From: Neiella marina
GTDB taxonomy: Bacteria; Pseudomonadota; Gammaproteobacteria; Enterobacterales; Neiellaceae
Direction: 5' to 3'
Length of the DNA: 64,000 bases
Assembly (NCBI RefSeq): GCF_002165625.1
Contig: NZ_NGNS01000003.1
Span: 62,001 to 126,000, forward strand
Under the pieces are notes generated by a model. That model saw nothing but the letters and a program-made list of their open reading frames with translations. It searched no databases and was not told the DNA's origin. Of this stretch, positions 8,463-17,874 are shown piece after piece; the stretch's first letter is position 1, and every line of letters starts with the position of its first letter. The position numbers and the translations under genes were made by a program.

Positions 8463-10541
8463 CTAACTAATTGGCCGACCGCCAAGCACTACCGTTGAGC
8501 GCGCTTTGGCTAGGTAGCGATTGGAGCGGATTCGACCATTTTTAATTCCATCTTCAGCATCAGTATCGATCAATACTTTCCAGCGACAACTTGCAGGCAA
8601 AGTAAATTCCTGGGTTGACTGACTGGCGTTGAAAATCAGTAGCAGGTGTTGTTCTTCTGCGTCAGCTTGGTCGGGCTTAAGCCAAGTTGCAACTGCTTGT
8701 GTTGCCGGGTCATGCCATTCGGCATGGGTCATCGCCCGTCCGGTAGCTGCCAACCAGTCGACGTTGACTCGGTTGTTGCCTTGATAGAATGGATCATCCT
8801 GCACACAATGACGATTGAGGATGGCGTGGGATTTTCTCAGATTTATAAGCTGTTTGACAAATTTAAGTTGGTCTAACTGCTCATTGCTCAATTGCCAATC
8901 GATCCAGCTAATATCTGAGTCTTGGCAATAGGCATTGTTGTTACCCTTCTGGGTACGAGAAATTTCGTCCCCGGCGAGTAAGTGCGGGACGCCGCGAGAC
9001 AACATCATTGAAGCAATAAAATTACGTTGTTGCCGACGCCTGATCTTATTGATCGCGCGGTCAGGAGTCTCACCCTCGACGCCATAATTAGCGGAAATGT
9101 TGTGACCATGACCATCTCGCGAATTTTCTTGGTTGGCTTCATTATGGCGTTGCTCATAAGTCACCAAGTCATGCAGCGTAAAACCGTCATGGTAAGTAAT
9201 AAAGTTGACGCTGGCATGAGGATGCCGACGATGACCATGGAAAATATCGCGAGAGCCCATTAAACGAGTGGCAAAGTCTGCCAAATAGCCAGCATCACCG
9301 CGCCAGAACGAGCGCATCGAATCGCGATAACGATCGTTGCACTCAAGCCAGTTGTTGGGGAATTGACCGAGTTGATAGCCGCCAAGTCCAACATCCCAAG
9401 GCTCGGCAATGAACTTGCAATGTCTCAGAACCGGATCTTGGTAAACAGCTTTCAAAAATGCACCGTTGGACTTGAATCCATCTGGTTCTCTGCCCAAAGT
9501 AACGGCCAAGTCAAAACGAAAGCCATCGACTTGCATCTCTACTGCCCAATGACGCAATGCATCTAGAACTAACGCAAGGGTGTCTGGGTTATCGAGGTTC
9601 ACTGCATTACCACAGCCACTATGGTTCAGGTAGTGGTTGTAATCAGCCTTGTGTTCGTGCTGTGCAAACCAATACGATGATCGATTATCCAATCCTCGAA
9701 AACTCAATATTGGTCCATCGCCACCAGATTCTGCAGTGTGGTTGAACACGACATCAAGGATCACTTCGATGCCTGCTTTATGCAGCTCACGGACCATGAC
9801 TTTGAATTCGTCGTAGGCATTTTCCACCGCGTAACGGGGATCTGGGGCGAAAAAGTTGATGGGGTTGTAGCCCCAAAAATTACTTAGTTTTCGGTCGACT
9901 AACCAAGCCTCTGACATAAAGGTGCTAACCGGCAACAGCTGAACACTGGTGACACCGAGTTCCTTGAGGTAATTCACTGCACCAGGATGCGCCAAGCCCA
10001 AGTAGGTACCGCGAATGTCTTGTGGCATCTCATCCAGTAGGTAGGTCATGCCTTTGACATGAGCTTCGTAAAGAATCATGTCGGCATCTGGGATATTCGG
10101 TTTTTCGGCACCTTGCCAGTCAAAAGCATCCGGATGCACCGGGATAGCTTTAGGAATCATGGTCTGGCTATCGCCTTCATATTGACGATTCGACCAATTG
10201 AGTGCACGGTTCAGCGATTTTGCATAGGGATCAATCAGCAGTTTGTTGGCATCGAAATACAAGCCTTCTTCCGGCTTATATTCACCTTTGGTGCGAATAC
10301 CGTACATCATTCCAGCTTTGAAGCCATCGATATGACCGTGCCAAACGTCACCACTGCGATGCTCCAACGGCACACAGCAAATTTCTTGCTCGTTTTGGTC
10401 GTAAAGACAAATCGCCAATTGCGCCGCATCGGGCGCTCGTACAGCAAAGTTACAGCCAGTTTCAGTTAATGTAGCGCCAAGCGGGAAGACATTGCCCTTG
10501 CCAACACTAAAACTAGCCTTAAGAGAGTTAGCCTTTTTCAC
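8463..10541 (-). CDS. glgX: Glycogen debranching enzyme GlgX
   Basis: GlgX hydrolyses alpha-1,6 branches of phosphorylase-limit glycogen and releases short maltodextrins for MalQ and phosphorylase. The 692-residue protein has an N-terminal CBM48 domain and a GH13 barrel. The barrel shows a DVVFNHTAE region, the nucleophile in GFRFDLAV (about D342), the acid/base Glu in IAEPWDVG (about E380), and the transition-state Asp in TYHDGFTLHD (about D451). The start is GTG, with no strong ribosome site within 15 bases. A hairpin separates it from glgB upstream, so it probably has its own promoter in the 85-bp gap or depends on read-through. No glgC, glgA or glgP is nearby. Confidence 0.95.
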   Translation of the reverse strand: MKKANSLKASFSVGKGNVFPLGATLTETGCNFAVRAPDAAQLAICLYDQNEQEICCVPLEHRSGDVWHGHIDGFKAGMMYGIRTKGEYKPEEGLYFDANKLLIDPYAKSLNRALNWSNRQYEGDSQTMIPKAIPVHPDAFDWQGAEKPNIPDADMILYEAHVKGMTYLLDEMPQDIRGTYLGLAHPGAVNYLKELGVTSVQLLPVSTFMSEAWLVDRKLSNFWGYNPINFFAPDPRYAVENAYDEFKVMVRELHKAGIEVILDVVFNHTAESGGDGPILSFRGLDNRSSYWFAQHEHKADYNHYLNHSGCGNAVNLDNPDTLALVLDALRHWAVEMQVDGFRFDLAVTLGREPDGFKSNGAFLKAVYQDPVLRHCKFIAEPWDVGLGGYQLGQFPNNWLECNDRYRDSMRSFWRGDAGYLADFATRLMGSRDIFHGHRRHPHASVNFITYHDGFTLHDLVTYEQRHNEANQENSRDGHGHNISANYGVEGETPDRAINKIRRRQQRNFIASMMLSRGVPHLLAGDEISRTQKGNNNAYCQDSDISWIDWQLSNEQLDQLKFVKQLINLRKSHAILNRHCVQDDPFYQGNNRVNVDWLAATGRAMTHAEWHDPATQAVATWLKPDQADAEEQHLLLIFNASQSTQEFTLPASCRWKVLIDTDAEDGIKNGRIRSNRYLAKARSTVVLGGRPIS

Positions 10542-10563
10542 AGATTAAGGTACCTGTAAGACA

Positions 10564-10590
10564 AAGAATGCCGCATATAGCGGCATTCTT
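10564..10590 (-). terminator. Terminator between glgB and glgX
   Basis: Eleven-base perfect arms (AAGAATGCCGC with GCGGCATTCTT) have a 5-nt loop and are followed on the minus strand by TTGTCTT. Confidence 0.7.
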
Positions 10591-10626
10591 ATTGTGTTAT
10601 TTGCTTTTAAACGGAGGTTAATACGA

Positions 10627-12816
10627 TCAACCTACCCGCTTCAAGAAAATTGTTGCAAGTGGCGGTAAATTAATCGCAATTGACTGCTCTCGACCATGCC
10701 ATTCTTGCGGCTCAGCCTCGATCCGTTGTGCAACGTCATAGCCAGAGCCCCAAAATTCTTCTTGGTCAGTGTTGAGAACCACTTCATAAACACCCGGTTC
10801 ATTAACACCTAAGCGATAGTTATCGCGTGGTACCGGCGTAAAGTTGGACACGACAACAACTTGGTCTTGGGTGCTTTTTGCTTTGCGGACGAAGGCCATG
10901 GTGCTGTATTCAGCGTCTTCGTGCGATATCCATTCAAAGCCCTCACCTGAGACGTCAAGCTCAAACAGCGCGTTCTCCGCTTGGTAAAGCTTGTTCAGTG
11001 CCCGAGTGAGATTTTGTTGACCTTGATGGCGCGGGAAATCAAGCAAGTGCCAAGACAAGGATGCAGAATGATTCCACTCAGCGCCTTGGGCAATTTCGTT
11101 GCCCATAAAGTTTAGCTTTTTGCCCGGATGGCCCCACATAAACGCGGTGTAACAGCGTAAGTTTGCCGCTTGTTGCCATTCATCGCCCGGCATTTTATAG
11201 AGCAACGAGTTCTTACCATGGACCACTTCGTCATGGGACAACGGCAAGATGAAGTTTTCATCATAGGCGTAAATCATTGAGAAGGTCATTTCACCATGAT
11301 GATACTTGCGGTAAGCCGGATCCTTTTCCATGTATGACAACGAATCATGCATCCAACCCATGTTCCACTTGAAACCAAAGCCCAAGCCACCACTAAATGT
11401 TGGTCGACTGACGCCTGGGAATGCAGTTGATTCTTCGGCAATGGTCATCGCATGAGGGAATCGCTTGTAGACTTCTTCGTTGCACCAACGAAGTAAGCTA
11501 ATGGCTTCATAGTTTTGATTGCCACCATCGACGTTAGGTATCCACTCGCCATCCTTACGAGAGTAATCCAGATACAGCATTGATGCCACGGCATCAACGC
11601 GCAAGCCATCAACGTGGAAGTGATCGAGCCAGAATAAAGCGTTAGCTACCAGAAACTGGCGGACATGGTCTCGACCGAAGTCGTAAATGCAGCTGTTCCA
11701 ATCAGGGTGCCAGCCTTTACGAGGGTCAGAGTATTCGTACAGATGGGTACCATCAAAACGAGCGAGGCCATGGCTATCGTCAGGGAAGTGAGCCGGTACC
11801 CAATCAATAATGACACCGATACCGTTTTGGTGGCACTGGTCAACGAAATACTTGAAATCATCTGGTGTACCGAAGCGGCTCGTCGGTGCAAACATGCCAA
11901 CAGGCTGATAACCCCAAGAGCCATCAAATGGATGTTCAGAAACCGGCATCAATTCGATGTGGGTGTATGCCAAGTCTTTAACGTAAGGAATCAACTCATC
12001 AACTAGTTCACGATAAGTCAGCGGCCGCTCGGTACCATCTTCTTCAATGACCCGGCGCCATGAACCTAAGTGCACTTCATAAATCGACATTGCGCGGAAA
12101 CGTTTATCGTCGAGGTTATTGCGCTGCCAATCGCTATCATTCCACTGATAGTTTGAGTGATCATATAGGATAGAGGCATGAGATGGATACTGATCAGCAT
12201 GGTAACCGTATGGGTCGGCCTTATGCGGTAATCGATTGCCGAGCGGATCTTTCATTTCGTACTTGTATTTTTCACCAGCTTGCAATCCTGGGATAAACAA
12301 GCCCCAACAGCCGTTATCCAGTTTTTGCATCGGATGGAAACGGCCATCCCAGCCATTAAAGTCGCCAACAATGCTTATCGATTGGGCATTGGGTGCATAA
12401 ACAGCAAACCGCACACCTTCGATACTAACGCCATCAACCTCAGCGGTTTGGAACTGCGCTCCCATGTGATCATAAGCATCTGCGACATCTTGATACATGT
12501 GATGAACGTGATACATGGCTTGGTGATGAATTTGGTATGGGTCGACAATTTCATACTCGTGTTCCCCAGCTTCAACCACCAACTTGTATGCAAAAGGCTT
12601 GGTCAGTTTTGGCAACTCTGCCTCAAACAAACCATCTTCATCGACACATTCCAGTTCAACAGGCGCCCTTTTGCCCTTGAGAGCCACTGCTGTGACCTTG
12701 GTTGCGCGTGGTTGCCATACCCTAAGGACATAGCCAGGACCTTCTTCCACAGGAAGAAGCCCCAACTGACCGAATGGATTGGCACACTGTGCCTGTTGTA
12801 GCTGGTTTAATAGCAT
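10627..12816 (-). CDS. glgB: 1,4-alpha-glucan branching enzyme GlgB
   Basis: GlgB cuts alpha-1,4 chains and rejoins them through alpha-1,6 bonds, building glycogen branches. The 729-residue length matches E. coli GlgB (728). Two N-terminal CBM48-type beta-sandwich modules precede the GH13 barrel. The barrel has the nucleophile in GLRVDAVASM (about D405), the proton donor in IAEESTAFPGV (about E459) and the third acid in LSHDEVVHGK (about D527). An AGGTGA ribosome site lies 5 bp before the ATG. Hairpins before and after suggest a single-gene transcript. The 150-bp upstream gap contains a 15-bp palindrome (12929-12943) of unknown meaning. Confidence 0.97.
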   Translation of the reverse strand: MLLNQLQQAQCANPFGQLGLLPVEEGPGYVLRVWQPRATKVTAVALKGKRAPVELECVDEDGLFEAELPKLTKPFAYKLVVEAGEHEYEIVDPYQIHHQAMYHVHHMYQDVADAYDHMGAQFQTAEVDGVSIEGVRFAVYAPNAQSISIVGDFNGWDGRFHPMQKLDNGCWGLFIPGLQAGEKYKYEMKDPLGNRLPHKADPYGYHADQYPSHASILYDHSNYQWNDSDWQRNNLDDKRFRAMSIYEVHLGSWRRVIEEDGTERPLTYRELVDELIPYVKDLAYTHIELMPVSEHPFDGSWGYQPVGMFAPTSRFGTPDDFKYFVDQCHQNGIGVIIDWVPAHFPDDSHGLARFDGTHLYEYSDPRKGWHPDWNSCIYDFGRDHVRQFLVANALFWLDHFHVDGLRVDAVASMLYLDYSRKDGEWIPNVDGGNQNYEAISLLRWCNEEVYKRFPHAMTIAEESTAFPGVSRPTFSGGLGFGFKWNMGWMHDSLSYMEKDPAYRKYHHGEMTFSMIYAYDENFILPLSHDEVVHGKNSLLYKMPGDEWQQAANLRCYTAFMWGHPGKKLNFMGNEIAQGAEWNHSASLSWHLLDFPRHQGQQNLTRALNKLYQAENALFELDVSGEGFEWISHEDAEYSTMAFVRKAKSTQDQVVVVSNFTPVPRDNYRLGVNEPGVYEVVLNTDQEEFWGSGYDVAQRIEAEPQEWHGREQSIAINLPPLATIFLKRVG

Positions 12817-12928
12817 CTAAATCACCTGATATCCGTGTTCGTGACAACTACCGAACAGACTCCCTGCCCGGCTATTGCCACTAATATTAGCGTGTTGACG
12901 GAGAAAAGCCCGTACTTTATTGATAACT

Positions 12929-12943
12929 ATGGTAATTAACCAT
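12929..12943. promoter_or_regulatory. 15-bp palindrome upstream of glgB
   Basis: ATGGT-AATTA-ACCAT is a 5-bp-arm palindrome about 115 bp upstream of the glgB start. It is a possible operator; I do not recognise the regulator. Confidence 0.25.
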
Positions 12944-12959
12944 TGATATCACAAAATCA

Positions 12960-12979
12960 TAGGGCTCACTTGAGCCCTA
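12960..12979 (-). terminator. Hairpin over the malQ stop codon
   Basis: Nine-base perfect arms (12960-12968 with 12971-12979) have a 2-nt gap and straddle the malQ stop codon (12966-12968). A T-rich tail (ATGATTTTGTG) follows on the minus strand, so it is a plausible intrinsic terminator. Confidence 0.5.
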
Positions 12980-15182
12980 CACCATTCGCGCTCTCGCGCG
13001 TTGTTGTTAGTTCTGCGAGTAAACTTTCGATATCGGTATCGGCGAAAATCTCTTCGAGGTTACGAGACAATTTGCGACGCCAATTTGGATACTCACTGCT
13101 GGTGCCTGGCACGTTGACGGGTTTATCCATCTCAATCCAGTCTTCAAGTTGCAACGCCAACAATGCGCTACTACCCGCCGCTAAATGCAGTTGCATGCCG
13201 TAGTTCAACTCTTTTGTCATCGCGACCCAGTTGACATCGGTAGAGACACTCTGAGGAATCGTTCCCATGCCATGCAGACTATCGAGAATACGCTGCTTGG
13301 ACTCGTGGCGGTCAGCATACAAACTACGCAATACTTCTTCATCGCGATAGAGTCCCAGCTCTTTACCGAGCAACAAGTCATCGCATTGCCAGAAACCTTT
13401 GAGCGTTGGCATATCGTGAGTGGTTAACGTCGCCATAGCCTGCACGGGATAATGTTGCGGTGAATAGAAACCACCGTCCTCTTTCGAGCGCTCAAAGAAG
13501 AACACGCGATACGAGTAAACACCATTTTCTTGCAATGTTTCGAAAATACCATCAGGCACTGTTCCGAGATCTTCACCAATGATCAAGCATTCGTTGCGGA
13601 CACTTTCCAGCGCCAGAATGGCCAACAAGTCATCGATTGGGTAGTAAACATAAGCTCCCTTATCGGCGGTTTCGCCTGCTGGAATCCACCACAAGCGTAG
13701 CAATGCCATCACGTGGTCAATGCGAAGCGCACCACAGTGACGCATGTTGGAGCGGAATAGATCGATAAACGGCTGATAAGCTTGCTGACGAGCTGTTTCT
13801 GGTTCAATGGGTGGTAATCCCCAATTTTGTCCAAGTGGCCCCAAAATATCTGGTGGCGCGCCCACAGAGGCACCCTGTAGATAGAGTGATTTATTGGCCC
13901 AAAGTTCCGTGCTGCCTTCACTGACACCGACCGCTAGATCTCGGTAAATACCTAACTTCATGCCTGCATCAACTGCGACTTTATTTGCCGCTTGCAACTG
14001 CTCATCGGCAACAAATTGCAAGTAGGCAAAATAATCTACTTTGCTCTTCTCTTTTTTGATGAATTTGGCGACCGCTTCATTACTGAAATCTTGGTACTCT
14101 TCTGGCCACGCAGGCCAGCCCCAAGCATTCATACCTTGGCTGATAAATTGACGTTGTAAGGCGTCAAAACTAGCTTGCTCTAACAAGCTCTCTCCGCCAG
14201 CTTTAACAAACTCACGGAACGCCCGAGCGCGCTTCGTGTTACGGCGCAACTCTTGCTCTTTGAAGGTCTCGAACACCAAATCAAGCGCTTCGAGTTTAGC
14301 TTCCATGACGCCTGTATAGTCAACCCATTGGGCTTCGCGAAGTAATTCAAGGCGATGTTTAAACGCATCGCTATCGACCAATTGTTTGGCGGCATCGCAG
14401 GCCGTGTATTCTGGAATTGCAGTCACATCGATGTAGACAATGTTTAACCAGCGGCGGCTCGAAGGTGAATATGGACTAGCGCTCTCAGGGTTCGATGGGT
14501 AAAGCGCATGAATTGGGTTCAAACCAACAAAATCACCGCCTTTGTCACCAATTTGTTGGATTAGAAACTCCAAATCAGTGAAATCACCAACACCCCAGTT
14601 ACGAGTTGAACGCAAGCAATACAACTGTACGCTTGGCCCCCAGAGCTTAGCCCCTTGTTTCACTGTATCTGGTGTAAAACAAGCCCGTGGCGCGACGATC
14701 ACAGATGTTTCTGCTATCACCTCGTCAATGGCATTGCTCAACGTTAGCGTGTGGTAGCCCAGTGGCAATTGCTGGTGAATAGAAACGCCGTAACGCTGAT
14801 ACAGGACGCCATCGACTTCCGACTCAGCGACTTTTTCACCTTCAATCGGCGTCAGCGTGCCTTGATGAGTGGCACCATCTTCTTGCGTAATAGTCCATTT
14901 GAGGAGAGCAGAAACTTGTTGTTGAGCAACGCTCACTTCAAAATGGAGTTGATGCAAGTCGCGACTGACAATAACCGGAGCCAACGGGTCCTGCCACTTA
15001 CGAATTTGCATTTGATGAATTTGTTCTCCGAGTGCTTCGGCGTCATCAACAGCGTAGCCCATCGCAGCTAATAGTTTCTCCTTGCTCTCTGGAACAACAG
15101 TAGCGGGATTTCCCCACGCATCGACATAATTTGATTCTATACCGTGCTCTTCACACAGCAATTGTATTTGCTTATCGACCAT
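12966..15182 (-). CDS. malQ: 4-alpha-glucanotransferase (amylomaltase) MalQ
   Basis: MalQ disproportionates maltodextrins, releasing glucose and longer chains. The 738-residue protein is a GH77 enzyme with an N-terminal extension like that of E. coli MalQ (694). Visible landmarks are the SPYSPSSRRWLN loop, the LRIDHVM segment with the nucleophile Asp, IIGEDLGTVPDG with the catalytic Glu, and TTHDMPTLKGFW with the third Asp. It sits among glgB, glgX and glk, which fits conversion of glycogen fragments to glucose and then to glucose 6-phosphate. Two CAGGTTAAAA direct repeats lie 65 and 110 bp upstream. The malP phosphorylase gene is not in the window. Confidence 0.96.
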   Translation of the reverse strand: MVDKQIQLLCEEHGIESNYVDAWGNPATVVPESKEKLLAAMGYAVDDAEALGEQIHQMQIRKWQDPLAPVIVSRDLHQLHFEVSVAQQQVSALLKWTITQEDGATHQGTLTPIEGEKVAESEVDGVLYQRYGVSIHQQLPLGYHTLTLSNAIDEVIAETSVIVAPRACFTPDTVKQGAKLWGPSVQLYCLRSTRNWGVGDFTDLEFLIQQIGDKGGDFVGLNPIHALYPSNPESASPYSPSSRRWLNIVYIDVTAIPEYTACDAAKQLVDSDAFKHRLELLREAQWVDYTGVMEAKLEALDLVFETFKEQELRRNTKRARAFREFVKAGGESLLEQASFDALQRQFISQGMNAWGWPAWPEEYQDFSNEAVAKFIKKEKSKVDYFAYLQFVADEQLQAANKVAVDAGMKLGIYRDLAVGVSEGSTELWANKSLYLQGASVGAPPDILGPLGQNWGLPPIEPETARQQAYQPFIDLFRSNMRHCGALRIDHVMALLRLWWIPAGETADKGAYVYYPIDDLLAILALESVRNECLIIGEDLGTVPDGIFETLQENGVYSYRVFFFERSKEDGGFYSPQHYPVQAMATLTTHDMPTLKGFWQCDDLLLGKELGLYRDEEVLRSLYADRHESKQRILDSLHGMGTIPQSVSTDVNWVAMTKELNYGMQLHLAAGSSALLALQLEDWIEMDKPVNVPGTSSEYPNWRRKLSRNLEEIFADTDIESLLAELTTTRESANGVGLK

Positions 15183-15246
15183 GACATTACCTAACCTATA
15201 AATCTTTATTTTTATTCGAACAATGCAATTTTAAGAATGCCTTTAA

Positions 15247-15301
15247 CAGGTTAAAAGGTAGCACTAAAAAAGAAACCGGTACCTTTTTTACCAGGTTAAA
15301 A
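15247..15301. repeat. Direct repeats upstream of malQ
   Basis: The decamer CAGGTTAAAA occurs at 15247-15256 and 15292-15301, 45 bp apart, between malQ and the gapA terminator. This spacing places the copies on about the same DNA face, so they could be operator half-sites. No regulator is identified. Confidence 0.35.
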
Positions 15302-15368
15302 ATATGCAGATTGAGTCACACTTTACTTGAGTCAATAAAGCATAGTTTTGTATACAAAACAGGCATAA

Positions 15369-15396
15369 AAAAAGTCCGCATGAAAGCGGACTTTTT
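15369..15396 (-). terminator. Intrinsic terminator of gapA
   Basis: Eleven-base arms (AAAAAGTCCGC with GCGGACTTTTT) have a 6-nt loop and are followed by a T-tract on the minus strand, 19 bp past the gapA stop. It is a textbook Rho-independent terminator. Confidence 0.9.
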
Positions 15397-15414
15397 GAAA
15401 CAAAATTGATCGAC

Positions 15415-16416
<1,002 letters not shown>

Positions 16417-16451
16417 TTAAGTTGGATTAATTCATCATCTTACGGGGGTGC

Positions 16452-16457
16452 ATTATA
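16452..16457 (-). promoter_or_regulatory. gapA promoter, -10 element
   Basis: The minus strand reads TATAAT here. The expected start site is about 16445, which would give a 38-nt leader. No good -35 hexamer is present at the right distance; the FNR-type box takes its place. Confidence 0.65.
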
Positions 16458-16478
16458 ATAGCACCGAATGAAATAATG

Positions 16479-16492
16479 TTGATATTAATCAA
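16479..16492. promoter_or_regulatory. FNR/CRP-family box at the gapA promoter
   Basis: TTGAT-ATTA-ATCAA is an exact match to the FNR consensus TTGAT-N4-ATCAA. Its centre is about 40.5 bp upstream of the predicted gapA start site, the position used by class II activators of the FNR/CRP family. The site is seen in the sequence; the regulator is inferred. Confidence 0.65.
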
Positions 16493-16547
16493 TCAAAAAA
16501 ACCCTTCAGAAAAAGGGTTGCTGGCATGACCAGCTTCACATTTACAT

Positions 16548-16581
16548 GCTCAAATGTTCGTAATAGTACGAACATTTGAGC
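16548..16581. repeat. Perfect 15-bp inverted repeat between glk and gapA
   Basis: Fifteen-base perfect arms (16548-16562 with 16567-16581) have a 4-nt loop. No T-tract lies on either side, so this is probably not a simple terminator. It stands about 105 bp upstream of the predicted gapA start site. Confidence 0.6.
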
Positions 16582-16651
16582 GAATTCGTTAATTTTAGCC
16601 TGAAAGACTTACAGTTTTGTAGTCAGCTAAATTGCTGAACAACTATAGTCC

Positions 16652-16701
16652 AAAAAAGGGAAAGGAAAAGTAACATAGCGTTACATCCAATCTCTCCCTT
16701 T
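16652..16701 (-). terminator. Probable terminator of glk
   Basis: Outer arms (16655-16661 with 16695-16701) and an inner GTAAC/GTTAC stem lie just past the glk stop. On the minus strand they end in TCCCTTTTTT. The long loop lowers confidence. Confidence 0.5.
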
Positions 16702-16709
16702 GCTGGTCA

Positions 16710-17672
16710 TTAGTTGAAGCCTTCTTGCATTAAATAAGCGGCAGCACCAAGCAAACCTGGTTGCTCTTCGGTAATCAAGAACGTTGGTACTCGGCGGACG
16801 TAATCAGTAAAGCGCCCTTTCGCTTCAAAGCGGGCACGGAATTCACTCCGCTCAACAAAATCAGTGAAACGCGGAACGATACCGCCAGCGACATAGACAC
16901 CACCAAAGGCGCCTAGGTTCATTGCCAGGTTACCGGCATGGCTGCCCAACACTTTACAGAATTGCTCAACTGCAGCTTGGCAAAGCTCGCACTCGCCGGC
17001 CACGCCCAACGTGGTGATATCTGCCGGAGTGCGCTCAATGACAGTGACGCCACGCATTTCGCATAGTGCCTCATAGATCTGAATCAAGCCTAAACCGGAT
17101 AGTAGTTGCTCATAAGAGACGTGCGGGTAACGTTTGTTGAGATACTTCCAGATGTAGTTGTCAACGTCATCGATAGGGGCAAAATCAACATGGCCGCCCT
17201 CTCCCGGCAAGCTATGCCAATGACCTTCAACACTGACCAAGTGAGCAACGCCCAACCCAGTACCCGGACCAAGTACAGCTTTCGGCGCTGCGGGCTCGAT
17301 CATCCCCGGCCCGACTTGCACCATCTGATCGTCTTTGAGGAAAGGTAATGACATAGAGATGGCGGTGTAATCATTGATGATGTAGAGCGCGTCCAAGCCT
17401 AGCTCTTCTTGCACCTCGCGACGAGAGAATGCCCAACTATTGTTAGTCATATCAATCCAGTCACTATTGGTTGGACAAGCAATGGCAATACAGGCGTGGC
17501 GTACGGAAGCATTTACCTCTTCAAGATAATGCCGAATGACATCAGTAATAGTTGGATACTGAGCGCAAAGGTATTTGCGCAATTCGGTATACTCAACGCC
17601 TTGTTCGTCAACAAGTGCAAGGCGAATATTGGTGCCGCCTACGTCGGCAATTAGGCCAAGTTGCTGAGTCAT
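16710..17672 (-). CDS. glk: Glucokinase
   Basis: Glk phosphorylates free cytosolic glucose with ATP to glucose 6-phosphate, feeding zwf next door. The 320-residue protein matches the length of the E. coli enzyme. It carries the phosphate loop near the N-terminus (ADVGGTNIRLAL), the catalytic Asp101 in IINDYTAIS, the GPGTGLGVA nucleotide loop and the GEGGHVDFAP segment that positions glucose. With MalQ and GlgX nearby, glucose released from dextrins is a likely substrate. Terminators lie on both sides, so it is probably transcribed alone from the roughly 150-bp gap below zwf. Confidence 0.96.
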   Translation of the reverse strand: MTQQLGLIADVGGTNIRLALVDEQGVEYTELRKYLCAQYPTITDVIRHYLEEVNASVRHACIAIACPTNSDWIDMTNNSWAFSRREVQEELGLDALYIINDYTAISMSLPFLKDDQMVQVGPGMIEPAAPKAVLGPGTGLGVAHLVSVEGHWHSLPGEGGHVDFAPIDDVDNYIWKYLNKRYPHVSYEQLLSGLGLIQIYEALCEMRGVTVIERTPADITTLGVAGECELCQAAVEQFCKVLGSHAGNLAMNLGAFGGVYVAGGIVPRFTDFVERSEFRARFEAKGRFTDYVRRVPTFLITEEQPGLLGAAAYLMQEGFN

Positions 17673-17820
17673 GAAATTACTCCGCTAAAAATTGTTGTGT
17701 GGTTTGTTTGTTATATAGTCGCGCGACATTACAACATTTTTTTGAGTCAAAAAAAATAAGCTATGCACGCTGCTCAGTCATATTTTTTTGAAACCGCGAT
17801 AATTATTGACCAAACACAAA

Positions 17821-17851
17821 AAAAGGCACGAAGTTTTTCCTCGCGCCTTTC
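17821..17851 (-). terminator. Intrinsic terminator of zwf
   Basis: Imperfect arms (GAAAGGCGCGAG with CTTCGTGCCTTTT on the minus strand) are followed by a long T-tract, about 25 bp past the zwf stop. Confidence 0.7.
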
Positions 17852-17874
17852 AAGAGCCGGTTTATCCGTTGGCA

